A stretch of 64,000 bases of DNA from Drouetiella hepatica Uher 2000/2452 (GTDB lineage: Bacteria > Cyanobacteriota > Cyanobacteriia > Elainellales > Elainellaceae): NCBI GenBank assembly GCA_019359505.1, contig JAHHHD010000022.1, positions 1-64,000 on the forward strand, in the 5' to 3' direction. Below, in pieces: positions 17,486 through 26,242 of this stretch (position 1 is its first letter; each line of letters opens with the position of its first letter). The notes below the pieces were generated by a model, which did not search any database, was not told where the DNA came from, and saw only the letters and a program-made list of their open reading frames with translations. A program made the position numbers and the translations under genes.

Positions 17486-17547
17486 CGGAGGGGGTTTGGG
17501 GGAAGCGCTCGTCCCCCAATGGGGGTTTGGGGGGAACCCCCAAGGTT
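17486..17547 (-). repeat. C/G-tract inverted repeat, right copy
   Basis: The inverted partner of 17232-17300: CGGAGGGGGTTTGGGGGAAG, then CGCTCGTCCCCCAATGGGGG, then a self-complementary tail GTTTGGGGGGAACCCCCAAG. Small indels separate the two copies. Confidence 0.8.
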
Positions 17548-17747
17548 CGGATTCACCCCCCCCTCCGCACCCAGATCTCCATCGATCGCTTCTCTCAGCC
17601 AGCCCAAGTTTGAACAGGCGATCGTCCTCTGGTTCAGCGCAAGTCGCATTCTCCTGAGTGAATTTGATAAGCTGAGCGAGTAGGCTCGGCTCAGTCTGCC
17701 CAGCATCCTGCATCTTCGCAGAAGAATCGTCCCTTATCCCCAGCCCC

Positions 17748-19658
17748 ATGAGCATTTTCACCCTGCAATCGGTCAAAAAAGACTTTGGCATCAAAGAAAT
17801 CCTCAAGGATGCCAGCTTCAGCCTCGACGCGACCGACAAAGTTGGGCTGATTGGCACCAACGGCTCCGGTAAGTCTACCTTCCTCAAAATGATTGCCCGA
17901 CTAGAGCCGATCGATGAAGGCGATATTTGGGTCAACTCTGGCGCACGGATTGTCTACCTGCCCCAGCAGCCAGATGTAGATGAGAAGCTGACGGTCTTGG
18001 AACAGGTCTTTGCCAACAGCGGCGAACAGATGTCGCTGGTGCGTGAGTATGAGGAAATCTCTGACAAATTGGCGCATGGCACCGGAGATCACGATCGCCT
18101 CATGAACCGTCTCTCCGCCGTCATGGAGCGGATGGATGCCACAGGCGCGTGGGAGATGGAAACGAACGCCAAAATCATTTTGTCGAAGCTGGGCATTGAA
18201 GACTTTGATGCCAAGGTAATTGATCTCTCTGGCGGCTACCGCAAGCGCGTGGCGTTGGCGACTGCGCTTTTATCTGACCCAGAAGTTCTGCTCATGGACG
18301 AGCCAACTAACCACCTGGATGCCCTCTCGGTGGAATGGCTGCAAGAATATCTCAATCGCTTCCGGGGGGCGCTATTGCTGATCACCCACGATCGCTACTT
18401 TCTCGATCGCGTCACTAACCGGATTGTGGAGATCGATCGCGGCGAACTCTACACCTACGACGGTAATTATTCCTACTATCTAGAGAAAAAGGCTCTTGCC
18501 GAAGAAGCCGATGCCAGCTCCCAGCGCAAGCACAAAGGCGTGTTGCGTCGAGAGCTAGAATGGCTGAAGCGAGGCCCCAAAGCCCGCAGCACCAAGCAAA
18601 AGGCGCGGATCGATCGCATTGGCGATATGCAGAACAAGGAGTTCCGGCAGACCCAGGGCAAGGTCGAGATCACCACAGCCGGGCGGCGCATCGGCAAAAA
18701 GGTGGTGGAGCTGGTCAATGTCTCCAAAGCCTACGACGATCGCACCTTAATTAAAGACTTTACCTACGAATTTAATCCCGACGATCGCATCGGCATTATT
18801 GGCGGCAACGGAGCCGGAAAATCGACGCTGATGAATATCATCACGGGCAAGGTGCAGCCCGACTCCGGCACAGTCGAGATCGGCAGTACCATCCACATCG
18901 GCTACTTCGATCAGCATTCCGATGATCTGGAGCTAAACCCCAATCAGCGCGTGATTGAGTACCTGAAAGAAGTTGCCGAACTGGTCAAAACTAGCGACGG
19001 CTCCATTATTACCGCCTCTCAAATGCTGGAGCGGTTTTTGTTTCCCGGCAATCAGCAATATGCCCCAATCAACAAGCTCTCTGGCGGCGAACGGCGGCGT
19101 TTATTTCTGCTGCGTGTTTTGATGAGTGCTCCTAATCTGCTGATTTTAGACGAGCCGACCAACGATCTGGATGTACAAACCCTCGCTGTCCTGGAAGAAT
19201 ATCTAGAGGAATTCAACGGCTGCGTCATTGTCGTCTCGCACGATCGCTACTTCCTCGATCGCACCGTAGAAACCATCTTTGCCCTAGAGCCAGGAGGCAA
19301 TCTGCGTCAGTATCCCGGCAATTATTCGGTGTATCTCGAACATAGGGCATCAGACGATCGGACATCTGCTCCCAATCAAACCTCTAAACCCTCCGCTCCC
19401 TCCCTCTCCCCCGCTCCTGCTTCCCCTCCCCAAGCCTCCCCAAAACGCAAGCTCTCCTTCAAAGAAAAGCGGGAATTTGAGCAGCTTGAAGCTGAGATTC
19501 CTAAGCTGGAAGCTGAAAAAGAAGAAATTCAAAAAACTCTGGCTAACCATCCTCCCGATGGGTTTTCCGCAGTGCAGAAGCTCTCAGAACAACTGTCAGA
19601 ACTGGAAAAGGCGATCGACATAGCCACCGAGCGCTGGATGGCGCTTTCGGAGATGTAG
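17748..19658 (+). CDS. uup: ABC-F family ATPase, Uup-like
   Basis: A 636-residue soluble protein with two ABC ATPase domains and no membrane span, the ABC-F architecture that works on ribosomes or nucleic acid. First domain: Walker A GTNGSGKST (about residue 37), signature LSGGYRKRVALATALL, Walker B LLMDEPTNHLD. The linker KRGPKARSTKQKARIDRI is the ribosome-contacting inter-domain region. Second domain: GGNGAGKST, LSGGERRRLFLL, LILDEPTNDLD. The C-terminus has a Pro-rich spacer and a coiled coil (KRKLSFKEKREFEQLEAEIP), the hallmark of the Uup subgroup, which binds DNA or ribosomes. The glutaminase gene follows after 12 bases. Confidence 0.93.
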   Translation: MSIFTLQSVKKDFGIKEILKDASFSLDATDKVGLIGTNGSGKSTFLKMIARLEPIDEGDIWVNSGARIVYLPQQPDVDEKLTVLEQVFANSGEQMSLVREYEEISDKLAHGTGDHDRLMNRLSAVMERMDATGAWEMETNAKIILSKLGIEDFDAKVIDLSGGYRKRVALATALLSDPEVLLMDEPTNHLDALSVEWLQEYLNRFRGALLLITHDRYFLDRVTNRIVEIDRGELYTYDGNYSYYLEKKALAEEADASSQRKHKGVLRRELEWLKRGPKARSTKQKARIDRIGDMQNKEFRQTQGKVEITTAGRRIGKKVVELVNVSKAYDDRTLIKDFTYEFNPDDRIGIIGGNGAGKSTLMNIITGKVQPDSGTVEIGSTIHIGYFDQHSDDLELNPNQRVIEYLKEVAELVKTSDGSIITASQMLERFLFPGNQQYAPINKLSGGERRRLFLLRVLMSAPNLLILDEPTNDLDVQTLAVLEEYLEEFNGCVIVVSHDRYFLDRTVETIFALEPGGNLRQYPGNYSVYLEHRASDDRTSAPNQTSKPSAPSLSPAPASPPQASPKRKLSFKEKREFEQLEAEIPKLEAEKEEIQKTLANHPPDGFSAVQKLSEQLSELEKAIDIATERWMALSEM

Positions 19659-19670
19659 GAGCAAAAATTG

Positions 19671-20579
19671 ATGGGGGGATTAGCAGCACTGACGACCGAG
19701 CAGCTTGAGCTTTGGACACAACAAGCAAGGCACAAAGCACGGTATGGGCGGGTCATGACTCGAATTTCGCGGCTGACGGCAGTACGGGCAGATTGGTTTG
19801 CCACCTGTATTGATTTTCAGGGGCAGATGGAGCTTTGGGGAGATACGGACTGCGTCTTTCCATTAATGAGCGTCATTAAGCCTTTCATATTGCTCTATTT
19901 ATTAGAGCAGTTCGGCATGGAGAACCTTTTTCGATGGGTTGGAATGCAGCCTTCCGATGCGCCCTTTAATTCGCTAGATCAGCTCATTGCCGACAGTGGC
20001 AGACCCCGCAATCCCATGATCAATAGTGGGGCAATCGCCCTAGCAAGCCGCCTCCCCGGAGCCACTAGCTACGATCGCTGTCAGAGGCTATGCACCTGGC
20101 TCAATCACAAGGCAGACTGCCACCTGAAGATCGATGAAGCAACATTGGCTTCAGTCCGCATTGAGGGACGAGGAGTGAATCAGACGATCGCCGATACCCT
20201 CGTGCAGCAGGGTTATTTAGCCGCCTCCGAAATTTCCCTCGACACCTATGAGCAGATCTGCTGCCTTGCCGGACAGGTGACTGACCTAGCGCGATTGGGC
20301 AACCTTCTCGCTCGCGAATCTGCGGCGATCGCCCCCCAGCACCGCCGCACCGTCAATGCTCTGATGCTGACCTGCGGTCTTTATGAAGCCTCTAGCACCT
20401 ATGCAGTTCGGATTGGACTCCCCATGAAATCGGGCATTAGCGGGGCGCTGCTAGCAGTCGTTCCGGGGCAAGGGGCGATCGCTTGCTACAGCCCAGCGCT
20501 TGATGCCATCGGCAATCCGATCGCAGGGCTAGCCTTTGTTGAGATTTTGGCGCAGCGTCTGGAGCTGAGCGTGTTTTAG
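19671..20579 (+). CDS. glsA: Glutaminase (serine-dependent beta-lactamase fold)
   Basis: Hydrolyses glutamine to glutamate and ammonia in the cytosol. It has 302 residues, typical of the GlsA family. Family motifs: FPLMSVIKPF (catalytic Ser-x-x-Lys), QPSDAPFNS, RPRNPMINSGAI, MLTCGLYEASSTYAV and GLPMKSGISGALLAVVPGQG. All key positions are present. The ATG at 19671 is preferred over TTG at 19668 because AGGAG ends 9 bases ahead. It lies 12 bases after the ABC-F gene and is probably co-transcribed with it; ammonia supply would fit nitrogen metabolism, but no NtcA site was identified. Confidence 0.92.
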   Translation: MGGLAALTTEQLELWTQQARHKARYGRVMTRISRLTAVRADWFATCIDFQGQMELWGDTDCVFPLMSVIKPFILLYLLEQFGMENLFRWVGMQPSDAPFNSLDQLIADSGRPRNPMINSGAIALASRLPGATSYDRCQRLCTWLNHKADCHLKIDEATLASVRIEGRGVNQTIADTLVQQGYLAASEISLDTYEQICCLAGQVTDLARLGNLLARESAAIAPQHRRTVNALMLTCGLYEASSTYAVRIGLPMKSGISGALLAVVPGQGAIACYSPALDAIGNPIAGLAFVEILAQRLELSVF

Positions 20580-20705
20580 ATTTCAGGTTGTAGTGTAGAT
20601 TGCCCTGCGTTTGAGCCTTGCGTACCGGAGATTACAGCAAGTGCTGACTGAATCTCGCTATAAGTTCAGAAGCTCTCTCCTAATTCCCCACTCCCTACTC
20701 CCTCA

Positions 20706-22151
20706 TTGCCAGATCCCACCTCCCCATTTCTAGATGCCGGACGGCTGCTCGTTGATCTCCAGCGGGTCAGCGAAATTGTCCAGAGTTTTAGCGACTGTCT
20801 GGAGCCAGACGCGATCGCCAAGTGCGCCACCGATGGTCTGGTTAACACGTTTGGCTATGCTTTTGCGCGGGTGTGGCTGGTGGAGAGCGATCGCCTCCAT
20901 CTGCGGCTCGTGGCTTCGTCGGGCATGTATACCCGCATAGACGGCTCATTCGCCCGTGTGCCGATGGGAGCTTTCAAAGTAGGCAAGATTGCTCAGAACC
21001 GCATTCCGTTTTTGAGCAACCATTTGGCAGAAGAAGTCTGGGTCAAAGATCGGCAATGGGCGATCGCTCACCAGATTACGGGCTTTGCGGGCTATCCACT
21101 CCTGGTGGGCGATCGGGTGATTGGCGTGCTGGCAGTATTTAGCCATCAGCCGCTGTCATCAGAATTCCTAGAGGTTTTGCAAGGGCTATGCACCACGCTG
21201 TCGATCGTGTTGGATCATGCGACCCAGCACCAGCAAGATCGGCAGACTCAGCCAGAAACGACCCCGTTCTTATCAGAACAGTTGGCGACTTTGTTGGGTC
21301 GGGCACGCTTCAGCCTAGTAGGGACGGAGCGATCGCTGACGGATTCTCTCATCTATTTGCTGATTCGCACGGCGGAAGTGCTGCGAAACCTTAACTGCAC
21401 CTACTGCCGCCTGAGCTATGGGGAAACTCAGATTGTGCTAGAGGCAATGGTATTTCCGGAAGCTGAAAGCGCTGCCTTCAGGGGGACGGTGGCTCTAGAG
21501 GCAGCAGATGCTCTCGGAGATTTACGCTTTGCGGTTTCCTGCCTCGGAGGAACGCTCCAAATCCTCAGCGATCATAACTCGACCGTACTTCAGGTTGTTC
21601 TAGAGGTTCCGTACCCCAGCTGTTTATTGGGTTTACCGATCCGGATTCAATGCCGATCGCCCGTTCTTCAAATGGCGTTTACGCATCTCGCCTATCTAGC
21701 AGGGCTAAAAGTCTGTGGTATCGCCGATCCTACAGTGCCGATCATTACAGATGATGTGGCTCTGCCGTTAGATTCCCCCACCCAGCGGCTGCTCTGGATT
21801 GCTGATCCTACTCAGGCTTTACCCAAGGGGGCGATCGCCCAGATTGATCTATTCATTACTTCTACTCAACTTCGGGAGGCTGTCGAAGCCGTTCATCAAG
21901 GCAAAACTTGGGGCATCGCCGATCTGCCTTCAGAATCCCAAACTTTATCCGATCGGGAGCAGGAAATCTTAACGCTGCTGGCTCAGGGGTTGCGCGATCG
22001 CAATATAGCGGCTCAGCTCTACATCAGCGAACGTACCGTCAAATTTCATATCAATAACCTGCTCACAAAACTTCAGGTGCGGACACGCTGTCAGGCAATG
22101 TATGAAGTGAGTTCGAGAGGGTGGATACAGGGAGTCGGGAGTAAGCAATAG
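20706..22151 (+). CDS. GAF domain LuxR-type transcriptional regulator
   Basis: A 481-residue regulator. An N-terminal GAF domain at about residues 25-170 (KCATDGLVNTFGYAFARVWL through DRVIGVLAVFSHQPLSSEF) would bind a small molecule or chromophore; no obvious bilin-binding Cys was seen. A middle part of about 200 residues is of unknown fold. A C-terminal LuxR helix-turn-helix lies at about 411-472 (LSDREQEILTLLAQGLRDRN, then ISERTVKFHINNLLTKL). It has no receiver domain. The start is taken as TTG at 20706, the first in-frame start before the GAF helix, without a good ribosome site, so the start is uncertain. Confidence 0.88.
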   Translation: MPDPTSPFLDAGRLLVDLQRVSEIVQSFSDCLEPDAIAKCATDGLVNTFGYAFARVWLVESDRLHLRLVASSGMYTRIDGSFARVPMGAFKVGKIAQNRIPFLSNHLAEEVWVKDRQWAIAHQITGFAGYPLLVGDRVIGVLAVFSHQPLSSEFLEVLQGLCTTLSIVLDHATQHQQDRQTQPETTPFLSEQLATLLGRARFSLVGTERSLTDSLIYLLIRTAEVLRNLNCTYCRLSYGETQIVLEAMVFPEAESAAFRGTVALEAADALGDLRFAVSCLGGTLQILSDHNSTVLQVVLEVPYPSCLLGLPIRIQCRSPVLQMAFTHLAYLAGLKVCGIADPTVPIITDDVALPLDSPTQRLLWIADPTQALPKGAIAQIDLFITSTQLREAVEAVHQGKTWGIADLPSESQTLSDREQEILTLLAQGLRDRNIAAQLYISERTVKFHINNLLTKLQVRTRCQAMYEVSSRGWIQGVGSKQ

Positions 22152-22166
22152 TTTGTCCTAAAGTCT

Positions 22167-22309
22167 CAGCAGTTCTCATTGTGGATTTCATTGTGGATCG
22201 CATATCGGGAAGTTTGCGCCTGCAGGGCGCGAACTCCCCCAACAAAGCCCGAAAAAAGCCCGCCGCAGGCGGGCTTTTTTCGGGCTTTGTTTCAAAATGA
22301 GAATTACTG
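22167..22309 (+). mobile_element. MITE, type II copy 1, with 9-bp target-site duplication
   Basis: A 143-bp element with terminal inverted repeats CAGCAGTTCTCATT (left) and AATGAGAATTACTG (right; 12 of 14 pair). It is flanked on both sides by the perfect 9-bp repeat CTAAAGTCT (22158-22166 and 22310-22318). Inside lies a perfect 24-bp hairpin (22241-22264 / 22268-22291, loop GCA) and a shorter fold-back GTTTGCGCC/GGCGCGAAC. No coding capacity. A second copy, inverted, is at 59732. Confidence 0.92.
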
Positions 22310-22361
22310 CTAAAGTCTGTCACAAAGCGTTGATGGACAGGCTTTGCGGTAAAGTGGCTTT

Positions 22362-23114
22362 ATGTATGACAACGACGACTTAACGGTACTGGAAGCCGAA
22401 ATCGACCTTGATCCCCTCGACCATGTGGGGTCAGTCGATGCTGAGGAAGAAGTTGCTAGGCCCGATCCAGATGAAATGCTGGCGCTCTTGGAGTCCCCCA
22501 ACCATCAGCAGCGCATTCTGGCAACCAGAGCTTTCTGCGAACTGGAGGATCGGCGAGCCATTCCTCTGTTGATTCGGCTGCTCACCGATGCTTGCCCTCT
22601 AGTGCGGGTGAGTGCCGCCTATGGATTGGGACGTAACCCCAGCCCCACCGCCGTTGAGCCGTTGATTCAGCAGCTTAGGCAAGATTGGAATGGCTATGTG
22701 CGTAAGGGCGTAGTCTGGGCGCTGGGAAACTGCCGCGATCGCCGCTCTTTAGAACCCCTCACCGATGCCCTAAAAACCGATATCTCTGCCGTACGCCTCT
22801 GGGCGGCTAGCGCGTTGGCGCAGATGGCTGACGTGGGCTATGACTCGATGATTGCTGGCTTACCTAGGTTGATCGAAGCCCTACGCCGGGACCCGATTCC
22901 GGCAGTGCGGAGCAATTGTGCCTGGGCGATCGGTCAGATATGCCGAGAGCTGCCCTCTAACGTGATCTATGCCACGGCGATCGATGCCTTGATTGAAGCC
23001 TTTGCGGAAGACGAAGAGCTAGGCGTACGCGAAGATGCCAAGGCTGCCATGCTGAGGGTAGGCGACCCGCGCGGTTTACAAGTAATTGAGGAATTGGAGC
23101 TGGAGGGCTTTTAG
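22362..23114 (+). CDS. HEAT-repeat protein
   Basis: A 250-residue soluble protein with an acidic N-terminal extension (about 35 residues) then about five HEAT-type helical hairpins: LLESPNHQQRILATRAFCEL, AIPLLIRLLTDACPLVRVSA, AVEPLIQQLRQDWNGYVRKG, SLEPLTDALKTDISAVRLWA and LPRLIEALRRDPIPAVRSNC. Related cyanobacterial proteins include phycobilin lyase subunits (CpcE/F type) and scaffold proteins, but no lyase signature was seen, so the function is open. The ATG is the first in-frame start after MITE copy 1. Confidence 0.85.
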   Translation: MYDNDDLTVLEAEIDLDPLDHVGSVDAEEEVARPDPDEMLALLESPNHQQRILATRAFCELEDRRAIPLLIRLLTDACPLVRVSAAYGLGRNPSPTAVEPLIQQLRQDWNGYVRKGVVWALGNCRDRRSLEPLTDALKTDISAVRLWAASALAQMADVGYDSMIAGLPRLIEALRRDPIPAVRSNCAWAIGQICRELPSNVIYATAIDALIEAFAEDEELGVREDAKAAMLRVGDPRGLQVIEELELEGF

Positions 23115-23118
23115 CTTT

Positions 23119-23178
23119 ATGTCTCAGCTACCCCATGTCTCAGCTACTCCATGTCTCGGCTCCATGTCTCGGCTATGG
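23119..23178 (+). repeat. Short tandem repeats (13-16 bp)
   Basis: Four consecutive units of ATGTCTCRGCT(AYYCC) type, two of 16 bases and two shorter, run directly from the HEAT gene into fold-back repeat copy B. Diverged echoes (TATGTCTTCGCTAAC) follow copy B. Confidence 0.8.
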
Positions 23179-23264
23179 CAACTGCCAAGGCAGCTAGGAC
23201 GAAAAAAACTAGGGTGGGGCGCAGCGCCCCACCCTAATTTCCCCAAGCAAACTGGCGACAGCTA
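23174..23264 (+). repeat. 91-bp fold-back repeat, copy B
   Basis: The same family as copies at 4853, 24392 and 31656. Ends TATGGCAACTGCCAAGGCAG and ACTGGCGACAGCTA; centre AGGGTGGGGCGC-AG-CGCCCCACCCT. Here CCAAGG is flanked by CTG/CAG instead of CCG/CGG, again keeping pairing. It lies between the HEAT gene and ftsQ. Confidence 0.85.
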
Positions 23265-23401
23265 CCCTATGTCTTCGCTAACGATTGTCTCCGCTAACTA
23301 TTTTGTCGAGCTGCGGTTAAAACTCTGTGGTTAAGATACCATAGCCTGAACATTCCTGCGGCTGACTGAACTTAGCGGCACTTACCCTTCACGGCACTAG
23401 C

Positions 23402-24316
23402 ATGATGGCGGACATTCCCACCATTTCTCGAACTGAATTGGCAGAACGGCGGCGTAAGCTCAGATGGCAGCGGCGCTGGCGAATTTTGCAGACGAGCTGG
23501 CAGGTCGTGGCGATGGGGGGGCTAACTGTCGGGCTGATTTGGGTAGTGACGCTGCCTGACTGGATGCTGCGGGATGCTAGCCAAATTGAGGTAGAGGGCA
23601 ACAAGTTTCTATCGGCAGATACGGTGCGCACTTTGCTGCCCATTAAATATCCTCAGTTTTTGCTGACGCTGCAACCCAAAACCCTGACTCAGCGCCTTGA
23701 ATCCCAGGCTCCGATCGCCGAAGCAACCGTCTCGCGTCATCTGTTTCCTCCGGGCTTGACGGTGCGCATTCAGGAGCGCTATCCGGTGGCGATCGTCTAC
23801 TCCAGTCCAACGGCTCAAAGCGGTCAGCCTGGAAATGTGTCCACTGAATCTAATCCGGTAGCGCTGCTTGACGAACGCGGCACCTTTATTCCCTATGAAA
23901 GCTATGTGTCGTTGAATCGATCGCGCCAGCTGCCCAGCCTCAAAATCGTTGGGATGCAGGATCAATATCGCTCTCAATGGCCAAGTCTCTACCAGCAGGT
24001 GAGCCGTAGCCCCGTCAAAATTCTGGAAATTGACTGGCGAGAACCGGGCAATCTCATTCTCCATAGTGAGTTGGGTACTGTTTACTGTGGTTCCTATGGC
24101 AGTCGCTTTGCAGAGCAGATCCGAACGCTCGACCAGCTTCGACAGCTCCCCGAAAAGCTGAATTCGCAAAAGATTGACTTTATCGATTTGCGCAACCCTC
24201 AGTCGCCATTGGTGAAGATCATTGGCTCAGAAGCGATCGAACTTCCCGACAGCTCCCGCGACGAAATACCTGATCAGGAAGACTCTGCTTTGCCTGATTC
24301 CCAGGCTGTGCCCTGA
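23402..24316 (+). CDS. ftsQ: Cell division protein FtsQ/DivIB
   Basis: A 304-residue bitopic inner-membrane protein of the divisome. Short Arg-rich cytosolic part (AERRRKLRWQRRWRILQ), one span at about residues 37-55, then a POTRA_1 domain (QIEVEGNKFLSADTVRTLLP through FPPGLTVRIQERYPVAI) and a beta domain that in FtsQ binds FtsB/FtsL. The acidic C-terminal tail is poorly conserved. In cyanobacteria ftsQ normally precedes ftsZ, as here. Near its end the DNA carries a 27-bp direct repeat that crosses the stop codon. Confidence 0.93.
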   Translation: MMADIPTISRTELAERRRKLRWQRRWRILQTSWQVVAMGGLTVGLIWVVTLPDWMLRDASQIEVEGNKFLSADTVRTLLPIKYPQFLLTLQPKTLTQRLESQAPIAEATVSRHLFPPGLTVRIQERYPVAIVYSSPTAQSGQPGNVSTESNPVALLDERGTFIPYESYVSLNRSRQLPSLKIVGMQDQYRSQWPSLYQQVSRSPVKILEIDWREPGNLILHSELGTVYCGSYGSRFAEQIRTLDQLRQLPEKLNSQKIDFIDLRNPQSPLVKIIGSEAIELPDSSRDEIPDQEDSALPDSQAVP

Positions 24317-24350
24317 TAGTCAAGATTCCCAGGCTGTGCCCTGGTAGTCA
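24296..24350 (+). repeat. 27-bp direct repeat across the ftsQ stop codon
   Basis: GATTCCCAGGCTGTGCCCTG plus RTAGTCA occurs at 24296-24322 and 24324-24350 (one mismatch), with a partial third echo (GTGGTAGTCATG). The first copy contains the last codons and stop of ftsQ. Confidence 0.85.
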
Positions 24351-24391
24351 TGCCGTGGTAGTCATGTTGTGACATCTGAATGAACCAGAGC

Positions 24392-24486
24392 CATAGCAAC
24401 CGCCAAGGCGGTTAAGACTGGGACATTTTTGGTGGGGCGCTTAGCGCCCCACCAAAAATGTCCTCAGAAAACTGGCGACAGCCATA
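24392..24486 (+). repeat. 95-bp fold-back repeat, copy C
   Basis: The same family as copies at 4853, 23174 and 31656. Ends CATAGCAACCGCCAAGGCGG and ACTGGCGACAGCCATA; centre TTTTTGGTGGGGCGC-TTA-GCGCCCCACCAAAAA. It lies in the ftsQ-ftsZ gap. Confidence 0.88.
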
Positions 24487-24842
24487 ATTTGCATCCAGAT
24501 TGTCCGGGTAGAGATACACTGTTCTGAATTAAGAAAGTTTAGAGCAGCAAAAATGGAGCATGATCACAAAAAATATGAGAAGACTTCCTGCAAGCAGTTG
24601 CCGCATCTGTAAGTCTTAATGGGATAAAAATTAGCCATTCTTGAGCTTAATTAGATAAAGTTAGGCGATAAGCAATTTCAAAAGATTTAATAGAAATGCG
24701 ATCGTAAAGATTGCGATCGAACCCACCTAAATTTTTTCATGAAAATTAACTCCTGAAAGTTAAGCAGAGTCAGTGCATTACCAGATCTTTAGGCTACTCA
24801 ATACGCTGATTAGGCAGTAATTAAGCAGTCTCTAACTGTGGT

Positions 24843-24871
24843 TTGGTTTTTCTAGCAACTTACCCTATAGT
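24843..24871 (+). promoter_or_regulatory. Candidate ftsZ promoter
   Basis: TTGGTT, 17 bases, then TATAGT (five of six matches to the -10 consensus), 45 bases before the ftsZ start codon. Position and spacing are typical of sigma-70-type promoters; not otherwise tested. Confidence 0.4.
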
Positions 24872-24916
24872 TGTCTAGAGTTAAAAAGTCTTTGTATCAG
24901 TCGTTTCTAAAGTCCA

Positions 24917-26236
24917 ATGACATTTGATAGTAAATTAATTACCACCCATTCAGAATCTCCTGACTCCAATCAGGTAGATTTTCCGTTGCCAATGAACGCT
25001 GCTAACCCTTTTTCTAACTCTGGAGTACACTTGGGTCAAGTTCGCGACATCAAAGGCGCAAGGGTAGGCGAGGAAACCAGGAGTGATGAGATTGTGCCCA
25101 GCAGCGTAGCTAAGATCAAAGTCATTGGGGTTGGGGGCGGCGGCTGCAATGCCGTGACCCGCATGATTGCTAGCGGCGTAGCTGGCATAGAGTTTTGGTC
25201 TGTCAATACAGACGCTCAGGCTCTCAATAATATAGAAATTATTAACTGCTTGCAAATCGGTCAAAAGTTGACGCGGGGTTTGGGCGCGGGCGGAAATCCG
25301 GCGATCGGTCAGAAAGCCGCTGAGGAATCCCGTGACGAGCTGGCAGCTGCTCTGGAAGGCTCTGATTTGGTCTTTATTACCGCTGGCATGGGGGGCGGCA
25401 CGGGTACTGGGGCAGCGCCCATTGTGGCTGAAGTTGCCAAAGAGGTCGGTGCCCTAACGGTAGGCGTTGTGACGCGTCCCTTTACGTTTGAAGGCAGACG
25501 ACGCACCAATCAAGCAGATGAAGGCATTGCGGCGCTGCAAAGCCGAGTAGACACGCTGATTATCATCCCCAACGACAAGCTGCTGAGCGTCATTTCAGAA
25601 CAGACTCCCGTTCAGGAAGCCTTTCGGGTCGCAGATGACATCTTGCGCCAGGGGGTGCAGGGTATTTCAGACATCATTACGATACCCGGTCTAGTCAACG
25701 TCGATTTTGCGGATGTTCGGGCAGTGATGGCTGATGCTGGATCGGCGCTGATGGGTATTGGCATTGGTTCTGGCAAGTCGAGGGCTAGAGAAGCGGCGAC
25801 TGCGGCAATCTCTTCGCCGCTGCTGGAGTCTTCGATCGACGGAGCAAAGGGCGTTGTCTTCAACATTACGGGGGGGCATGACCTGACGCTACATGAGGTC
25901 AATGCGGCGGCTGAAATTATCTATGAGGCAGTCGATCCCAACGCCAACATTATCTTTGGCGCAGTTTTAGACGAGAGTTTGCAAGGAGAGATTCGGATTA
26001 CGGTGATTGCAACGGGTTTTACTGGAGAGATGGCGCCGCCACCTGTGCAGCAGAGTCGCGTATCGCCCTTGAAGCAGCGATCGCCCCTTGCCTCACCCCC
26101 CTCAACCTTGTCCCAGCCTCCGATCAATCAGCCTCTGACAAATCAACCTCCGACCAATCAGCCGCCCGATCCACGCACGACAAAGCCAGGGCTAGATATC
26201 CCAGAATTTTTGCAGCGCCGGAGACCTCCTCGGTAG
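24917..26236 (+). CDS. ftsZ: Cell division GTPase FtsZ
   Basis: A 439-residue tubulin-like GTPase that forms the Z-ring. A non-conserved N-terminal extension of about 64 residues (longer than in most bacteria, usual for cyanobacteria) precedes the core [19 protein letters not shown]. The tubulin signature GGGTGTGA lies at residues 159-166 and the T7 loop is [11 protein letters not shown] with the catalytic Asp. The linker after residue 360 is low-complexity (repeated TNQPP units) and ends in the conserved tail [11 protein letters not shown] that binds partners. The EamA gene starts 6 bases after the stop. Confidence 0.97.
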   Translation: MTFDSKLITTHSESPDSNQVDFPLPMNAANPFSNSGVHLGQVRDIKGARVGEETRSDEIVPSSVAKIKVIGVGGGGCNAVTRMIASGVAGIEFWSVNTDAQALNNIEIINCLQIGQKLTRGLGAGGNPAIGQKAAEESRDELAAALEGSDLVFITAGMGGGTGTGAAPIVAEVAKEVGALTVGVVTRPFTFEGRRRTNQADEGIAALQSRVDTLIIIPNDKLLSVISEQTPVQEAFRVADDILRQGVQGISDIITIPGLVNVDFADVRAVMADAGSALMGIGIGSGKSRAREAATAAISSPLLESSIDGAKGVVFNITGGHDLTLHEVNAAAEIIYEAVDPNANIIFGAVLDESLQGEIRITVIATGFTGEMAPPPVQQSRVSPLKQRSPLASPPSTLSQPPINQPLTNQPPTNQPPDPRTTKPGLDIPEFLQRRRPPR

Positions 26237-26242
26237 AAAGGC

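Larger units (their letters stand above)
17003..17747. other. Gene-free interval before the ABC-F gene
   Basis: No convincing gene is present. The main content is two inverted copies of a C/G-tract repeat (17232-17300 and 17486-17547) separated by about 185 bases. Open frames here read through the C-runs and lack codon structure. The last 150 bases should hold the ABC-F promoter; I see no confident -10/-35. Confidence 0.7.
24317..24916. other. ftsQ-ftsZ intergenic interval
   Basis: A 600-base interval with no gene. The first 170 bases hold the direct repeat and fold-back repeat copy C; the rest is A/T-rich and should carry the ftsZ promoter region (candidate at 24843-24871). I saw no further structure. 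Confidence 0.7.

Noticed and set aside
17366-17935. 189-residue minus-strand frame before and across the ABC-F start
   Set aside because: It is antisense to the ABC-F N-terminus and reads C/G tracts as Pro/Gly; no credible protein.
23609-24169. 186-residue minus-strand frame over ftsQ
   Set aside because: Antisense to FtsQ; composition is that of a shadow frame.
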